A stretch of DNA of 64,000 nucleotides from Solirubrobacteraceae bacterium. Lineage in GTDB: Bacteria; Actinomycetota; Thermoleophilia; Solirubrobacterales; Solirubrobacteraceae. Positions 52,896 to 62,264 of the stretch are shown in pieces. The position numbers were made by a program, and so were the translations under genes. The stretch is taken from contig JADGPL010000007.1 in NCBI GenBank assembly GCA_017882455.1, forward strand, positions 1 through 64,000. The letters run 5' to 3'. Within the stretch, counting starts at the first letter, position 1; the number at the start of each line of letters is the position of its first letter. The notes beneath the pieces were generated by a model that saw nothing but the letters and a program-made list of their open reading frames with translations, ran no database searches and was not told the origin of the DNA.

Positions 52896-53264
52896 CTGAG
52901 CCCGCGCTCCAGTGAGTTCCTCGAGGCGGCCCGACGTCGGCTGGCGGCAGCCGAGGTTTCGCTGGCCCAAGATCCCTCGACGGCCCTGAGCGCTGCCTAC
53001 CACGCGACGCTCTACGCTGCTAGAGCGGCGCTGAGCGAGCAGGACACCTCGTCCAGGACCCACCGAGGTGCATGGCACGAGTTTCGTCGCGCCTTCGTCG
53101 AGAACGGCAAGATCGACGCCAGCCTGGCTGCAGAGGTGCAGAAGATCCAGCCGGAGCGCGAGCAGGCGGACTACGACGCTTGGGCCGCGCCCGAGGAGGA
53201 GGCCAGGCGTGCGATCGATCTAGCGCACCGCTTCCTCAGTGCGATCGAAGCCCTCTTTGCCTGA
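52896..53264 (+). CDS. HEPN-domain protein with apparent CTG start (toxin partner)
   Basis: 122 aa if read from CTG 52896. The frame encodes SPRSSEFLEAARRRL, SAAYHATLYAARAAL and R54-THRGAW-H61, which is the R-x(4-6)-H HEPN motif with the usual RTH..TWH-like context. A stop lies five codons before the CTG and no ATG, GTG or TTG precedes the conserved N-terminus, so either CTG is used or the usual start was mutated. The order MNT then HEPN matches the pair at 33605-34641. Confidence 0.75.
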   Translation: MSPRSSEFLEAARRRLAAAEVSLAQDPSTALSAAYHATLYAARAALSEQDTSSRTHRGAWHEFRRAFVENGKIDASLAAEVQKIQPEREQADYDAWAAPEEEARRAIDLAHRFLSAIEALFA

Positions 53265-53985
53265 GCACATTCAGGCCGGCTCAACGCAGCGGTCGGACTC
53301 CGGCGCTGGGGCAGGTTCCTGGCCGTCTGGCCCAACTCGTCCGCATCTTGCCGAGGGCGCCGTCCACGTCTGGCGCGCCGACCTCGAGACGGTCGAGGAC
53401 GCGCTCGGGGAACTGCTCGATCCGAAGGAGACAGCGCGGGCGGCGCGCCTGTTGAACCCGCGCGACCGGCGGCGATGGACGCGCGCTCGAGGCGTGTTGA
53501 GGGCGCTGTTGGGGCTGTATCTGGACGTGGACCCGAGCTCGCTTTGCTTTCAGACGGGCCAACACGGCAAGCCCTCGCTGATCCCGCCTGCGATCTCCTT
53601 CAACCTGTCGCACTCGGGCGCGGTCGCGCTGTATGCGCTGACCCCCACGGCCGCAGTGGGCGTGGACGTGGAGGTCTCCCTACGCCCAACTGACGTGCTG
53701 GGCGTTGCCGGGCGGGTCTTCGGCGCGAGCGAGGCCGAGCGCCTGCGGACGCTCGAGCCGGTACGTCGCAGGCAGGAGTTCGTGCGTGCGTGGGTACAGC
53801 GCGAGGCCGAGCTCAAGCGCACGGGCGTCGGACTCGCCGGGCTGGACGAGAGGGGGGCCGGAGCAGCGTCATGGGTGGCCGCGCTCGACGTGGGAGCAGA
53901 CGGGGCGGCTGCCCTCGCGCTCGAGGCGCAGCCGCGCGAGCTCTGCTGCTGGGAGTGGCCTCCCGTCGCGCGGGGGATGAGCTAG
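53239..53985 (+). CDS. 4'-phosphopantetheinyl transferase (Sfp type)
   Basis: 248 aa. FNLSHSG, GVDVE and WVQREAELK are the three Sfp-type motifs; the last usually reads WxxKEAxxK, here with Arg for the first Lys. It loads phosphopantetheine onto carrier proteins of fatty acid, polyketide or peptide synthesis. No carrier protein gene is nearby. The GTG start overlaps the HEPN end by 26 bases; the true start may be some codons later since the first 40 residues are low-complexity. Confidence 0.88.
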   Translation: MRSKPSLPEHIQAGSTQRSDSGAGAGSWPSGPTRPHLAEGAVHVWRADLETVEDALGELLDPKETARAARLLNPRDRRRWTRARGVLRALLGLYLDVDPSSLCFQTGQHGKPSLIPPAISFNLSHSGAVALYALTPTAAVGVDVEVSLRPTDVLGVAGRVFGASEAERLRTLEPVRRRQEFVRAWVQREAELKRTGVGLAGLDERGAGAASWVAALDVGADGAAALALEAQPRELCCWEWPPVARGMS

Positions 53986-55148
53986 AGGATCTTGACCTTG
54001 ATCGTCTGGGTGACCGTCTTGCCGGCCACCACGGCGGTGAGCCTGGTGGTGATGCCGTGCTGCCTGCGGATCAGGCCCATGACGCTGGCGGACAGGCGAA
54101 TCGGCAGGTGGGTGGTCTTGTTGGGTGGAAGATTGAAGCCCTTGCGCCCAACGGTGCGTCCGCTGAAGCTGGTGCTGCCGGCATACCCCGACAGGCTGGA
54201 CAGCCTCAGCGTGGCCACGCCACTGCATTGGGGCTTGAGCCTGCAGTAGACCGCCACGGCCACGATCCGTTCGTGATTGACGCCGTCGGTCTGGGGGCTG
54301 ACCCTGATCGGCGGCAGCACCGGGGGCAGTCCCGCGGTTCCACCGGCGCAGATGTGGGTGGCGTCAGAGCCGGTCCCGATCTGCACCTGCATCATCAGTT
54401 CCTCGCTGTGATTGACCGCGAAGCCGTCGTTCGCTGAGAGGTCCGAGCTCGACATCACGGCGCCGTTGCCCGTGCCGTTGTTGCGCAGGAACGAGTCCGC
54501 GGTGGAGCCCTGGACGGAGCCGAGCACCTGGTAGGGGACCCCGGCGCGGTACACGTTGGGCACGTAGCCGCCGTCGTCGTTGAATCCCACGTAGTCGCCG
54601 GCGCTCACGCACAGGTTGATCGGGTCATAGGTCGAGACCGTCGAGCCGCTCGCTCCACCCTGCCCGCACACGGGGATGTTGAATCCCTGCGAGGTGATGT
54701 TGACCTTGGCGCCACCGCCGGACAGCGGGGTGAGGTCCTGGAAGTGGATTTCCGTGAGCGGCGCAGGGCCACCGGCGGCTTCCTGCGCGCATCCCTCGAG
54801 CTTGACCTTCACGGCCTGCCCCGTGGCGGGGGTACGCGACAGTCCACTCGCCTGGCCCACGTTCCACAGCGCGGTATCCGCCCCGTAGTGGTAGGTGTGG
54901 TAGAGGCCGTTGGGCGCGTCCGGGGCCGGCGGGACCGGCGTGTAGATGCCCGAGTAGCCGAGGTTTTCAGCCGTGTTCAGCGTCGCGGGCACCGACAGCG
55001 GACTGCCGATCGTGATGAACGCGGCGCTGGCGGCGGCCGGCGCGAAGCCGCTGATAAGAGCGGTGAGGGTGATCGCGAGGCCGAGCAGCGGCCGTGGGAG
55101 GTGGCGACGGGCTGGGGTGGCGTCTGTGGGTTTGCTCGCGGGAAGCAT
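53982..55148 (-). CDS. Large secreted protein of unknown function
   Basis: 388 aa. Signal peptide about 15-42 ending ASAAF, then two beta-rich domains with four to six cysteines. The C-terminal half (about 300-388) has repeated strand patterns (LRLSSLSGYAG, TTRLTAVVAG) like an Ig or CARDB fold. No enzyme motif. Convergent with the PPTase gene, stops overlapping by 4 bases. Confidence 0.75.
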   Translation of the reverse strand: MLPASKPTDATPARRHLPRPLLGLAITLTALISGFAPAAASAAFITIGSPLSVPATLNTAENLGYSGIYTPVPPAPDAPNGLYHTYHYGADTALWNVGQASGLSRTPATGQAVKVKLEGCAQEAAGGPAPLTEIHFQDLTPLSGGGAKVNITSQGFNIPVCGQGGASGSTVSTYDPINLCVSAGDYVGFNDDGGYVPNVYRAGVPYQVLGSVQGSTADSFLRNNGTGNGAVMSSSDLSANDGFAVNHSEELMMQVQIGTGSDATHICAGGTAGLPPVLPPIRVSPQTDGVNHERIVAVAVYCRLKPQCSGVATLRLSSLSGYAGSTSFSGRTVGRKGFNLPPNKTTHLPIRLSASVMGLIRRQHGITTRLTAVVAGKTVTQTIKVKIL

Positions 55149-55217
55149 CTAATCGGAAGATCGGAAGGCTAGACATCCGTCTTGAGCGGATGCGCCGGTT
55201 CTCCACGCATCTACACG

Positions 55218-57353
55218 TCAGGATCGCGGCGCGATCCTGACTCGACGGATGAACAGTCCGAGCTCGCGAGCGTCGTCCGAGATTCCCAGCGACAGCGGCG
55301 AGCGCGGATCTCGAATCCGCCAGCCGAGCAGGATCTCGCCGCCCCTGCCGGTGCCCTCTGGAAGCACCAGGCGCGAAGCGGACGCAACCGACACCTCGCC
55401 CTCGTAGCTCACCGTGTGCACGGCCCGCCCGTCTACGAGCACCTCCACGTGAACGCTGCGCCGGGACGGCGCCAGGAAGGGGATCGCGTTGAATTCCAGC
55501 TCCAACGGTCCGCTGGACTGGCCGACGTCGAGCAGCATCTGGGCCGCCGTGGCGATCGTCCAGCGTCCAGAGGGCTCGCTCGCCCCCCAGCCGCCGAGCA
55601 GCGCGCTCTCATCGCCCGATCCCACGCCGAGGCTCAGGGTGGCGCCGATTTGATATGCCCGCGGCTGGCGCACGAGCAGCCCGCGCAGGTACACGCCGAC
55701 GCGGCGATCGTCGTCTCCGATGCCCATCCGCGCCGGAGAGACCGCGTCTGGCGCCCGCAGGCGCAGCTCGAGCCTGTCGCGCCCTGCGACCGCGTGGGCG
55801 GGAACGTGGAGCGGCTCGTTTCGCAGATTGCGATTGGCCTCGATCGCCAGCTCGGCAACGTCCGCGCCGTTGACCGCCACGTTCAGCCGCTGACGCGCGA
55901 TGCCCTCGGGGAGGAATCCGTCAGCAGACAGCTCGAGCACCAGCGAGCCCCGCGCGGGCTGGGCCACCGCCAGCATCAGGCAGGCCTCGCGCCCGGCGAT
56001 CCAGCAGCCCTGCCCCTCCGCGCGCCAGGTCCCGTAGGCGGCGCACGAACGCGCCACGTCGGGGTCGCCGAGATCCATCGACGTGCCGAGCTCGATCTCC
56101 GCCGGCGTGCTCGCCTCGACCCCGCGGCCGACCGCCGCCGCCATTTCCGAGTCGGGTCGGCCCGGGCCCGGGCATCCACCCTGGCGCAGCTGGCGAAGAT
56201 CGGCCACCCGGTCGATGCCCAGCCGGGCACGTGCCACGCGGAGGTGGGCAGCGAGTGTTGGCCTTACGCCGACGGGGAGCTCGCGGCGGACATGCTGCTG
56301 GTGGTAGACGGCCTCCCACTGCAGAGCGCTGCGACGGCGGGGCGGAGTGATCTGGGCCGCGAACTCGATGCGCTCGAGTCGCGAAGGGCGCGCCGAGGCG
56401 AGCGCTCTCAGACAGCTCTGCGGGATCGGCGTGGCGAGAACCCGATGCATGTATTCGAGGCCCGCTCGTAGCGCCACCATCACACGACGCAGGCGCGCCT
56501 GCTCGACCAAGCGCGCATAGTCGATGGGGCCGATAGCCCCGCTGCACAGAAGCGCTGCGTCGACCACCCACCTGTAGGTGGGAAGGGAGTTCCAGCGCAG
56601 GCCGTGCAAGATCACGAGCAGCAGCTCGTCGGAGGGGCACAGGGCACGCGTATGCACGCCGAGCAGCTCGATCGGCTCGGCGGCCGCCCAGAAGTCCTCG
56701 TCGGCATCCGGCTGGCAGGAGGCGTGGAGCACGTGCCAGTGCAGGTCCAACTGGCGGTCGAGCCCGTCGCGGAATCCGTGGCTGGGCACGAAGCGCGGCG
56801 CGTACTCGGCCACATACCAGGCGGGCACGCCGCCCACCGGCACGAGCCCGCACTCGAGCAGCACCTCGATCGCCTCCTCGACCCGCGCGCCCGGCACCAG
56901 GACATCGACGTCGTTCATGGGGCGCATGCCCGCGTCCAGGCGAGTGTCAGCCACGAACGCCGCGCCCTTCAGCAGGAGCGTCTTCATGCCCGCGCGCTCG
57001 AGCCGCTCGACGATCGGCATCATCGGCGCCAGCAGCATCTGGTTGCGCGCCCAGCTGTAGCGATGCACGCCCTTGAACAGGCCCAGCAGCTCATCCTCCA
57101 CCCCGAGGGCCAGCAGGTTCTTGCGCAGCATCGGCAGCAGCGCCTGCGTGGCCCCGTCGAGCGTGGCGACGTCGATCTGCGAACGGACCTCGCGCCATGC
57201 CTCAAGCGCACGCTCGTCTGCCACCAGCGCGGCGCGGAGCAGCAGCTCCTGGGCGGTCGTGGGCCACACGTCGCGCCTGTGCGATTCCTCCCCCCAGGGC
57301 GGCCCCGGCGCGAGCGCGGGCTGTTCAGGCGTGAGCGGAACCGTCTCGATCAT
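55218..57353 (-). CDS. NTP_transf_5-type nucleotidyltransferase with C-terminal beta domains
   Basis: 711 aa. Residues about 30-300 are a nucleotidyltransferase-family domain (LLLKG at 126-130, then MNDVDVLV with D148-V-D150), and about 420-700 are two beta-rich domains of the kind also seen at the ends of the GT-like proteins at 60975 and 62261. NTP_transf_5 proteins are found with PqqD-like and HPr-kinase-like genes in glycan and peptide clusters, but their substrate is not established as far as I know. Last gene of the eight-gene operon; ATG overlaps the GT2 stop (ATGA). Confidence 0.82.
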   Translation of the reverse strand: MIETVPLTPEQPALAPGPPWGEESHRRDVWPTTAQELLLRAALVADERALEAWREVRSQIDVATLDGATQALLPMLRKNLLALGVEDELLGLFKGVHRYSWARNQMLLAPMMPIVERLERAGMKTLLLKGAAFVADTRLDAGMRPMNDVDVLVPGARVEEAIEVLLECGLVPVGGVPAWYVAEYAPRFVPSHGFRDGLDRQLDLHWHVLHASCQPDADEDFWAAAEPIELLGVHTRALCPSDELLLVILHGLRWNSLPTYRWVVDAALLCSGAIGPIDYARLVEQARLRRVMVALRAGLEYMHRVLATPIPQSCLRALASARPSRLERIEFAAQITPPRRRSALQWEAVYHQQHVRRELPVGVRPTLAAHLRVARARLGIDRVADLRQLRQGGCPGPGRPDSEMAAAVGRGVEASTPAEIELGTSMDLGDPDVARSCAAYGTWRAEGQGCWIAGREACLMLAVAQPARGSLVLELSADGFLPEGIARQRLNVAVNGADVAELAIEANRNLRNEPLHVPAHAVAGRDRLELRLRAPDAVSPARMGIGDDDRRVGVYLRGLLVRQPRAYQIGATLSLGVGSGDESALLGGWGASEPSGRWTIATAAQMLLDVGQSSGPLELEFNAIPFLAPSRRSVHVEVLVDGRAVHTVSYEGEVSVASASRLVLPEGTGRGGEILLGWRIRDPRSPLSLGISDDARELGLFIRRVRIAPRS

Positions 57354-58054
57354 CGCCGCGCCCCAGTCTCGCCGAAGAGCGTGCCCGCGGCCCGACGCCG
57401 ATCCAGCGAGGCCTTCAGCGCTCGGGCGTACTCCCCGATCTCGCCGCGGTGGCGCAGCGAGTTGTTCTCGCCGTGCACTCGCCGCCAGGTGACCTGGTCA
57501 TCCACCGTGAGCTCTCCTAGGCCGAGCTCCCGGGCTCGCAGCATCCAGTCGAGCCCCTCGGCCACGTGTGTGTCCGTGGGGAACGCTCCCACCCGCTGGA
57601 GCACCGTTCGACGAGCAAGCATCGCCCCCGGCAGATGCCCCGGCAGGGCCTCGCCGAGCGCGACCGGCGCGCCGTCGAGGATCTCGCAGAACCGACGAAC
57701 GGCTCCGAAGACCATGTCGATCTCCACTCGCCCGGCGAGCGCCTGCACCCGGCAGGCGAGACTGCCCGCTGTGAGGAGGTCGTCGGCGTCGAGAAACGTC
57801 ACGAGCTCCCCCTCGACGAGCTCCAAGCCGCGGTTGCGGGCCGCGCCGATACCGCCATTGGCCTGTCGCACGACGCGCACCGGTGCGCCGTAGCCTTCGG
57901 CGACCGTGGCCGTGGCATCGGTTGAGCCGTCGTCCACGACAACGATGTCGACCGGCAGGACGCTCTGGCCGAGCACGCTCTCGAGCGCCTCGCCGAGCCA
58001 GCGCTCTGCATTCCACGCGGGGATGATCACGCCCACGGTCGGCTCAGCGGACAC
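57350..58054 (-). CDS. Family 2 glycosyltransferase (GT2 a)
   Basis: 234 aa from GTG 58054. GT-A fold with VGVIIPAWNAERW at the start, DDGSTDAT and FLDADD (the DxD metal motif). Soluble. Likely adds one sugar to a growing glycan; specificity unknown. GAGG seven bases before the GTG; start overlaps GT2 b by 11 bases. Confidence 0.9.
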   Translation of the reverse strand: MSAEPTVGVIIPAWNAERWLGEALESVLGQSVLPVDIVVVDDGSTDATATVAEGYGAPVRVVRQANGGIGAARNRGLELVEGELVTFLDADDLLTAGSLACRVQALAGRVEIDMVFGAVRRFCEILDGAPVALGEALPGHLPGAMLARRTVLQRVGAFPTDTHVAEGLDWMLRARELGLGELTVDDQVTWRRVHGENNSLRHRGEIGEYARALKASLDRRRAAGTLFGETGARR

Positions 58055-58742
58055 GGTCAACCTCGCGCTGGCGTTCGGCGGTGGCGCGAAGCATCCTGAA
58101 GGTCTCGCTGCGCATGGTCGCCTGGTCGTAGGAACCGTTTGCGTCATGGATACGCCAGTGCACGAGCGTCTGCGGAAGCGTCTCGCTCATCAGTCCACCG
58201 TCCTTGGCGCGTGCCAGCCAGTCGGCGTCGCACGCGATCCGGTACTGCGTGTCGAAGACGCCCACACGCTCGAAGGCCTCCCGGCGCACCAGCCAGGCGC
58301 TCGGAAGATAGCCCCGCTGCCGAGCGGTCTCCCAGGTCAGCCAGGATGGGCGTGGCGTGCTGTCGAGAAGGACCATCTCCACGTGGCAGAGCGCAATGTC
58401 GAGCTCGGGGCGATCGACCAGCAGAGTCACCTGCCGAGCGACCTTGGATGCCTGCCACAGATCGTCCTGGTCGAGGAACGCGATCAGCTCGCCGCGCGCG
58501 GCCGCGACCCCTGCGTTGCGCGCCGCCGCCACCCCGCGGTGGGGCTCACGCAGAACTCGCACACCCGGGCGCCCCGAGGCGATCTCGGCGCTGCGGTCGG
58601 GAGAGCCGTCGTCGACGACGATCGTCTCGAGGTTGGGATAGCTCTGAGCTGCGACGCTGTCCAGAGCCTCCCCCAGAAGGCGCTCACCCGCGAACACGGG
58701 CAGGACCACGGAGACGAGCGGTAGGGTGGCGGTCTCAGACAC
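58044..58742 (-). CDS. Family 2 glycosyltransferase (GT2 b)
   Basis: 232 aa from GTG 58742. VSVVLPVFAGERLL, DDGSPDRS and FLDQDD (DxD) identify a GT-A GT2 enzyme. Start overlaps the GT2 c stop by 8 bases. Same short GT2 layout as its two neighbours, suggesting duplication followed by change in specificity. Confidence 0.9.
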   Translation of the reverse strand: MSETATLPLVSVVLPVFAGERLLGEALDSVAAQSYPNLETIVVDDGSPDRSAEIASGRPGVRVLREPHRGVAAARNAGVAAARGELIAFLDQDDLWQASKVARQVTLLVDRPELDIALCHVEMVLLDSTPRPSWLTWETARQRGYLPSAWLVRREAFERVGVFDTQYRIACDADWLARAKDGGLMSETLPQTLVHWRIHDANGSYDQATMRSETFRMLRATAERQREVDRVR

Positions 58743-59439
58743 GCTCGCTCCGCTTACGTCGGACCGATGCACGCAGCATCCGCAGTGTGGTGCTCTCGAC
58801 CGCGTCGCTGTCGCGCGAGGTGTTGGCGGCGTGGATGCGGTAGCGAAGGACCGTGCAGTCGAGACGTCCGATCCGTACTCCGGCGTCGCCCGCACGAGCG
58901 AGCCAGTCGAGGTCCTCGCTGAGTCGCAGCGACTCGTCGAAGAGACCTACCAGCTCGAAGACCTCGCGCCGTACGAGCAGCGTCGAGGGGTGGCCCTGAT
59001 AGGGCCCGTCCTCCGCGATCCGCGGATAGTGGGCCGGGCGTGGCTGGCCGGGGGTCAGGAAGACCTCTGTCAGACCCATGACCATGCCATCGTCGGGATG
59101 CTCACGCAGGTATGCGACCTGGCGGGAGAGCCTCTCCTGCGGCCAGATGTCGTCGGCGTCCAAGATTGCAACCAGCTCGCCCCGGGCCAGAACCAGACCG
59201 GCATTGCGCGCCGCCGCGGGGCCGCCATTGGACTGGCGCGAGACCGTGACCCCATGCGCAGCCGCGATCTCGGCCGTGCGGTCGGTGGAGCCGTCGTCGA
59301 TCAGGATCACCTCTCGCTCGCGGTAGTCCTGCGCGAGCGCCGATTCCAGCGCCTCGTCGAGATAGGCCTCAGCCTGGTAGGCGGGGACGATGACCGACAC
59401 GAGCGGCCGCGCTTGCTTTGCGACCCCGACGTCGATCAT
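58735..59439 (-). CDS. Family 2 glycosyltransferase (GT2 c)
   Basis: 234 aa. VSVIVPAYQAEAYL, DDGSTDRT and ILDADD (DxD) identify a GT-A GT2 enzyme. ATG overlaps the stop of the HPr-kinase-like gene (ATGA). Confidence 0.9.
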   Translation of the reverse strand: MIDVGVAKQARPLVSVIVPAYQAEAYLDEALESALAQDYREREVILIDDGSTDRTAEIAAAHGVTVSRQSNGGPAAARNAGLVLARGELVAILDADDIWPQERLSRQVAYLREHPDDGMVMGLTEVFLTPGQPRPAHYPRIAEDGPYQGHPSTLLVRREVFELVGLFDESLRLSEDLDWLARAGDAGVRIGRLDCTVLRYRIHAANTSRDSDAVESTTLRMLRASVRRKRSERV

Positions 59440-60542
59440 TGCGCGACGCTCTGCTGAACCAGCGCCGGTGTGAGCTCCCCGCCGCCGCCGGCAACGTCGA
59501 GCACGCGGTCGACCGCTTGGGCCAACTCGACCGGGTCATCGCCCACGTCCAGCGCAAACGCCGGCACCGCACGCGCCACGGAGGCTAGGGCTCGCATCAC
59601 CTCGCCCCCGTCGAAGGGCATCTGGAAGGCGGTGCTGGGAGCAAGCGCAAGCAGCGCCTCGCCGGCGGTGGCCGGGCGCAGGCGGGCCCGGCCACCGCGG
59701 ATGCGAGGCACGAGCACCGCGCGGATCGGAAGCGAGCTCGCGAGCGCATCCGGCATCAGTCGATGCACGTCGAGGACGGCCTTCTCGTCTGCCACCGGCT
59801 CAGCCGAGATCGCGACATGCGAGGCCAGGGCGGGAAAGCGCTGCACGTGGCCCGCGTCGAGCTTCGCCGTGCCAAACAGGTTCCACGCGACCGGCGGGCC
59901 CTCGGTGTGCAGCAGCACGTAGTCATCGCCTACGTAGGCCATCCCCTCCGTGAGCGCGGCGAGCGCCACGGTCGTCTTGCCCGAGCCTCCAGCCCCCGCG
60001 AGCAGCACGCCACCGCGCTGCTCGTCGCCGACGACGCCCGCGTGGACCAGGTGGCGCCCCTGCCCGCTCAGAGCCCAGAACAGCGCCGGTCGCAGCGGAG
60101 CGGCGCGCTCCCACCACGGCAGCATCGAGACACCCGGCACCCTGTGCAGCAGCGAGCGGGCCCGGCGGTGGAGCATCGTGACCGCCAGCGAGCCGGCCTC
60201 ATGCACCGCCACCACCGGGGCGCCCGCCGGGCCACGCACGAGCCCGCGCGCGCCCACGTCCGCCTGGCGCCAGGGCACAGCAGCGGCTCCGCCCGGCACC
60301 GCGCCCTCCTCCCACAGCCCGATCGTTGCATGCGCGGGAGCGTCGTCCTTCACCGCCAAGCGCGGCCTGAGCGCCGCGGTCAACACCCGCTCAAGGCGAG
60401 CACCGGCGAACCGCAGCCGCACGCGACGGTCCCCAAAGCAGAGCATGCGCTCGAGCGTGCCGACGCTCGCTGCCGCACGCTGATGCTCGCGAGCGGCTCT
60501 GTCGAAGAAGTCCTCCAGCTCGGCCTCAGCCGGCCTTGACAT
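59436..60542 (-). CDS. HPr-kinase/phosphorylase-like P-loop protein
   Basis: 368 aa from ATG 60542. The C-terminal half has an HprK-type fold: LVHAG (166-170), P-loop GAGGSGKTT (183-191), and YVGDDYVLL with D206-D207. The N-terminal 150 residues have no name. HprK-like proteins without HPr targets recur next to PqqD-like and NTP_transf_5 genes; they may phosphorylate a sugar, peptide or carrier. Overlaps the PqqD gene by 17 bases. Confidence 0.82.
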   Translation of the reverse strand: MSRPAEAELEDFFDRAAREHQRAAASVGTLERMLCFGDRRVRLRFAGARLERVLTAALRPRLAVKDDAPAHATIGLWEEGAVPGGAAAVPWRQADVGARGLVRGPAGAPVVAVHEAGSLAVTMLHRRARSLLHRVPGVSMLPWWERAAPLRPALFWALSGQGRHLVHAGVVGDEQRGGVLLAGAGGSGKTTVALAALTEGMAYVGDDYVLLHTEGPPVAWNLFGTAKLDAGHVQRFPALASHVAISAEPVADEKAVLDVHRLMPDALASSLPIRAVLVPRIRGGRARLRPATAGEALLALAPSTAFQMPFDGGEVMRALASVARAVPAFALDVGDDPVELAQAVDRVLDVAGGGGELTPALVQQSVAQ

Positions 60543-60960
60543 GCGGCCAGCCGGCCTCGGCGTCGACGTCGTGGATGGGGTCCACGAGCATGAACTCCTG
60601 CATGTCTGTGTACTTGTGCAGCACTGGCGCCACGAACTCTGAGGCCGGCCGTTGCTCCTCGCCAGGCTGAGCCACAGAAACGGCGCCAGCGGGCGCGTAA
60701 GCGAGCAGGCCCTCTTGAAGCAGCTCCTCCACGAGCGAGCCCACGCTCTGCGCCACGATGCCCGACTCGGCCTCGTAGCGCGTCTCGATGCGCGTTGCGA
60801 GATCGCTGTCGGAGACGCCCGCGATCGCCAGCCCCCAGATCTCCGCACCGACGCCGTCGAGGCTGTAGTAGGTGCCGGTGCCCAGGTGGATCAGGATCGT
60901 CTCACCGTCGATCGTCTCGTGAACGACGTGAGGCTCGTTGATCGTGAATGCTCGCAGCAT
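60526..60960 (-). CDS. PqqD-like (RRE-fold) protein with conserved-looking tail
   Basis: 144 aa. Residues about 8-92 fit the PqqD winged-helix fold (LGTGTYYSLDGVGAEIWGL region), the RiPP recognition element type. After a Gln/Pro-rich link, the last 35 residues carry YTDMQEF, then DPIHDVD and GWP (117-139). PqqD-like proteins bind leader peptides of modified peptides; with no precursor gene seen, the tail itself could be the bound or modified peptide. Coupled with the HPr-kinase-like gene. Confidence 0.83.
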   Translation of the reverse strand: MLRAFTINEPHVVHETIDGETILIHLGTGTYYSLDGVGAEIWGLAIAGVSDSDLATRIETRYEAESGIVAQSVGSLVEELLQEGLLAYAPAGAVSVAQPGEEQRPASEFVAPVLHKYTDMQEFMLVDPIHDVDAEAGWPHVKAG

Positions 60961-60974
60961 CGACCGGCCCCAGT

Positions 60975-62264
60975 CTATTGCTCACCGCCGAGCCATGACC
61001 GGCTCCGGAACAGTCGCTCGATCAGAAGCGAAAGCCGCCGGCGCCGGCGGCTTTCGCGGCCGGGGTGCACCGGTCGCGCCCAGGGGCTCTGCTCCGCTGC
61101 GTCTACGTCGATCGACAACGAAGCGGTGGCAAAGCGCCTGATGAGCCGCCCACTCAGCCGATCCTCGTGGACGAGGGTGAGCTCGAGCGAATGGCGCCCG
61201 GGACCCAGCGGTGCCTCGATCGCAACGGGCACCAGCGCGCTGGCCCCGGGAGCCAGGCCCGCGGGCAAGTTGTCGCGCACCCAGTCGCCGACGACGGTGC
61301 CATCCGGCGCGAGCCACCGGTGCGAGAGCCTGATCCAGGGCTCGCGGTCGAGTCCCGGCCAGTGCTCTGTGCCGGTGTTCCCCACACGGAACGTGATCGG
61401 ACGTTCCTGGCCGCCGTAGAGACCGGCTTCGCGCTCGAACGCCTCGATCTCGCCTCGGTAGGCCTCCTCCGAGAGCGTCCGTCGCGGCCAGGCGCGTTCG
61501 ACCTGACTCCAGCTCCACAAGGGGATCTCATCGGCCGGCGGTCCTGGGAGCTCCTCCCCCGTGGCGCCCAGCACCTCCGCGATGGCAGCGCGGTCGCGGT
61601 GCGGCACGGGAACGGGGGCGACGCCGAATCTCCGGTCCTGCTCGGGCAGGTATAACGCTGTCACGTCGACTTCAAGCACGCTTCGGCTGTGGCCGCTCGC
61701 GATGCTCAGATAGCGCTCGACCTTGGCTTCGCGATACGCGAGATCCTGGACGAGCAGAGCCAGGTGGTAGTAGCCCTCATCGAGATGGACCGACGGGAAG
61801 ACCGGCTCGAAGCGACCGTGCGAGAGCCCCGCATGCCAGAGCGTGGCGGGATCGTTGCGCACCAGGCGCGGGCTGCTGAAGTGCCAGGGAGGCTGGGCGA
61901 GGTAGTGATCTGCGTCGGGAAACAGCCAACGGCACGGCAGCCAATACTGAAAGACGTCGGGTGCGGCGATCAGCTCAGGCAGCTGCTCGATGAGCCCTGG
62001 GTTGACGACCTCGTCACCATCGATCCGCAGGATCCAGTCGCCGCTGCACTGAGACGTGATGAAGGGAGCGCTCTGCTCGACGGAGTCCACGAACTCGAAG
62101 CGCATCAGGCGGTCCGCAAGCTCGGCATAGCGGCCCAGGCGCTGAGGGTCCAAGCGCGAGTCCACCGCCACCACGATCTCGTCGGCGACGGGTCGCAGCT
62201 GGCGGAGGATCGCCGCCACGCGTGCCCCGGGATCGCTGGTCAGGCAGCAGACCGAGAGCGTCAT
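60975..62264 (-). CDS. GT2-like protein with C-terminal beta domain (copy B)
   Basis: 429 aa from ATG 62264. The N-terminal part (about 1-200) is a short GT-A-like domain: LSVCCLTSDPG, then WILRIDGDEV with a DxD. The C-terminal part (about 290-400) is an Ig-like domain with FRVGNTGTEHWPG. It may glycosylate a product or sit on the membrane side of a glycan complex. It is a paralog of the gene at 62261 (ATGA overlap) and ends 14 bases before the PqqD start. Confidence 0.8.
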   Translation of the reverse strand: MTLSVCCLTSDPGARVAAILRQLRPVADEIVVAVDSRLDPQRLGRYAELADRLMRFEFVDSVEQSAPFITSQCSGDWILRIDGDEVVNPGLIEQLPELIAAPDVFQYWLPCRWLFPDADHYLAQPPWHFSSPRLVRNDPATLWHAGLSHGRFEPVFPSVHLDEGYYHLALLVQDLAYREAKVERYLSIASGHSRSVLEVDVTALYLPEQDRRFGVAPVPVPHRDRAAIAEVLGATGEELPGPPADEIPLWSWSQVERAWPRRTLSEEAYRGEIEAFEREAGLYGGQERPITFRVGNTGTEHWPGLDREPWIRLSHRWLAPDGTVVGDWVRDNLPAGLAPGASALVPVAIEAPLGPGRHSLELTLVHEDRLSGRLIRRFATASLSIDVDAAEQSPWARPVHPGRESRRRRRLSLLIERLFRSRSWLGGEQ

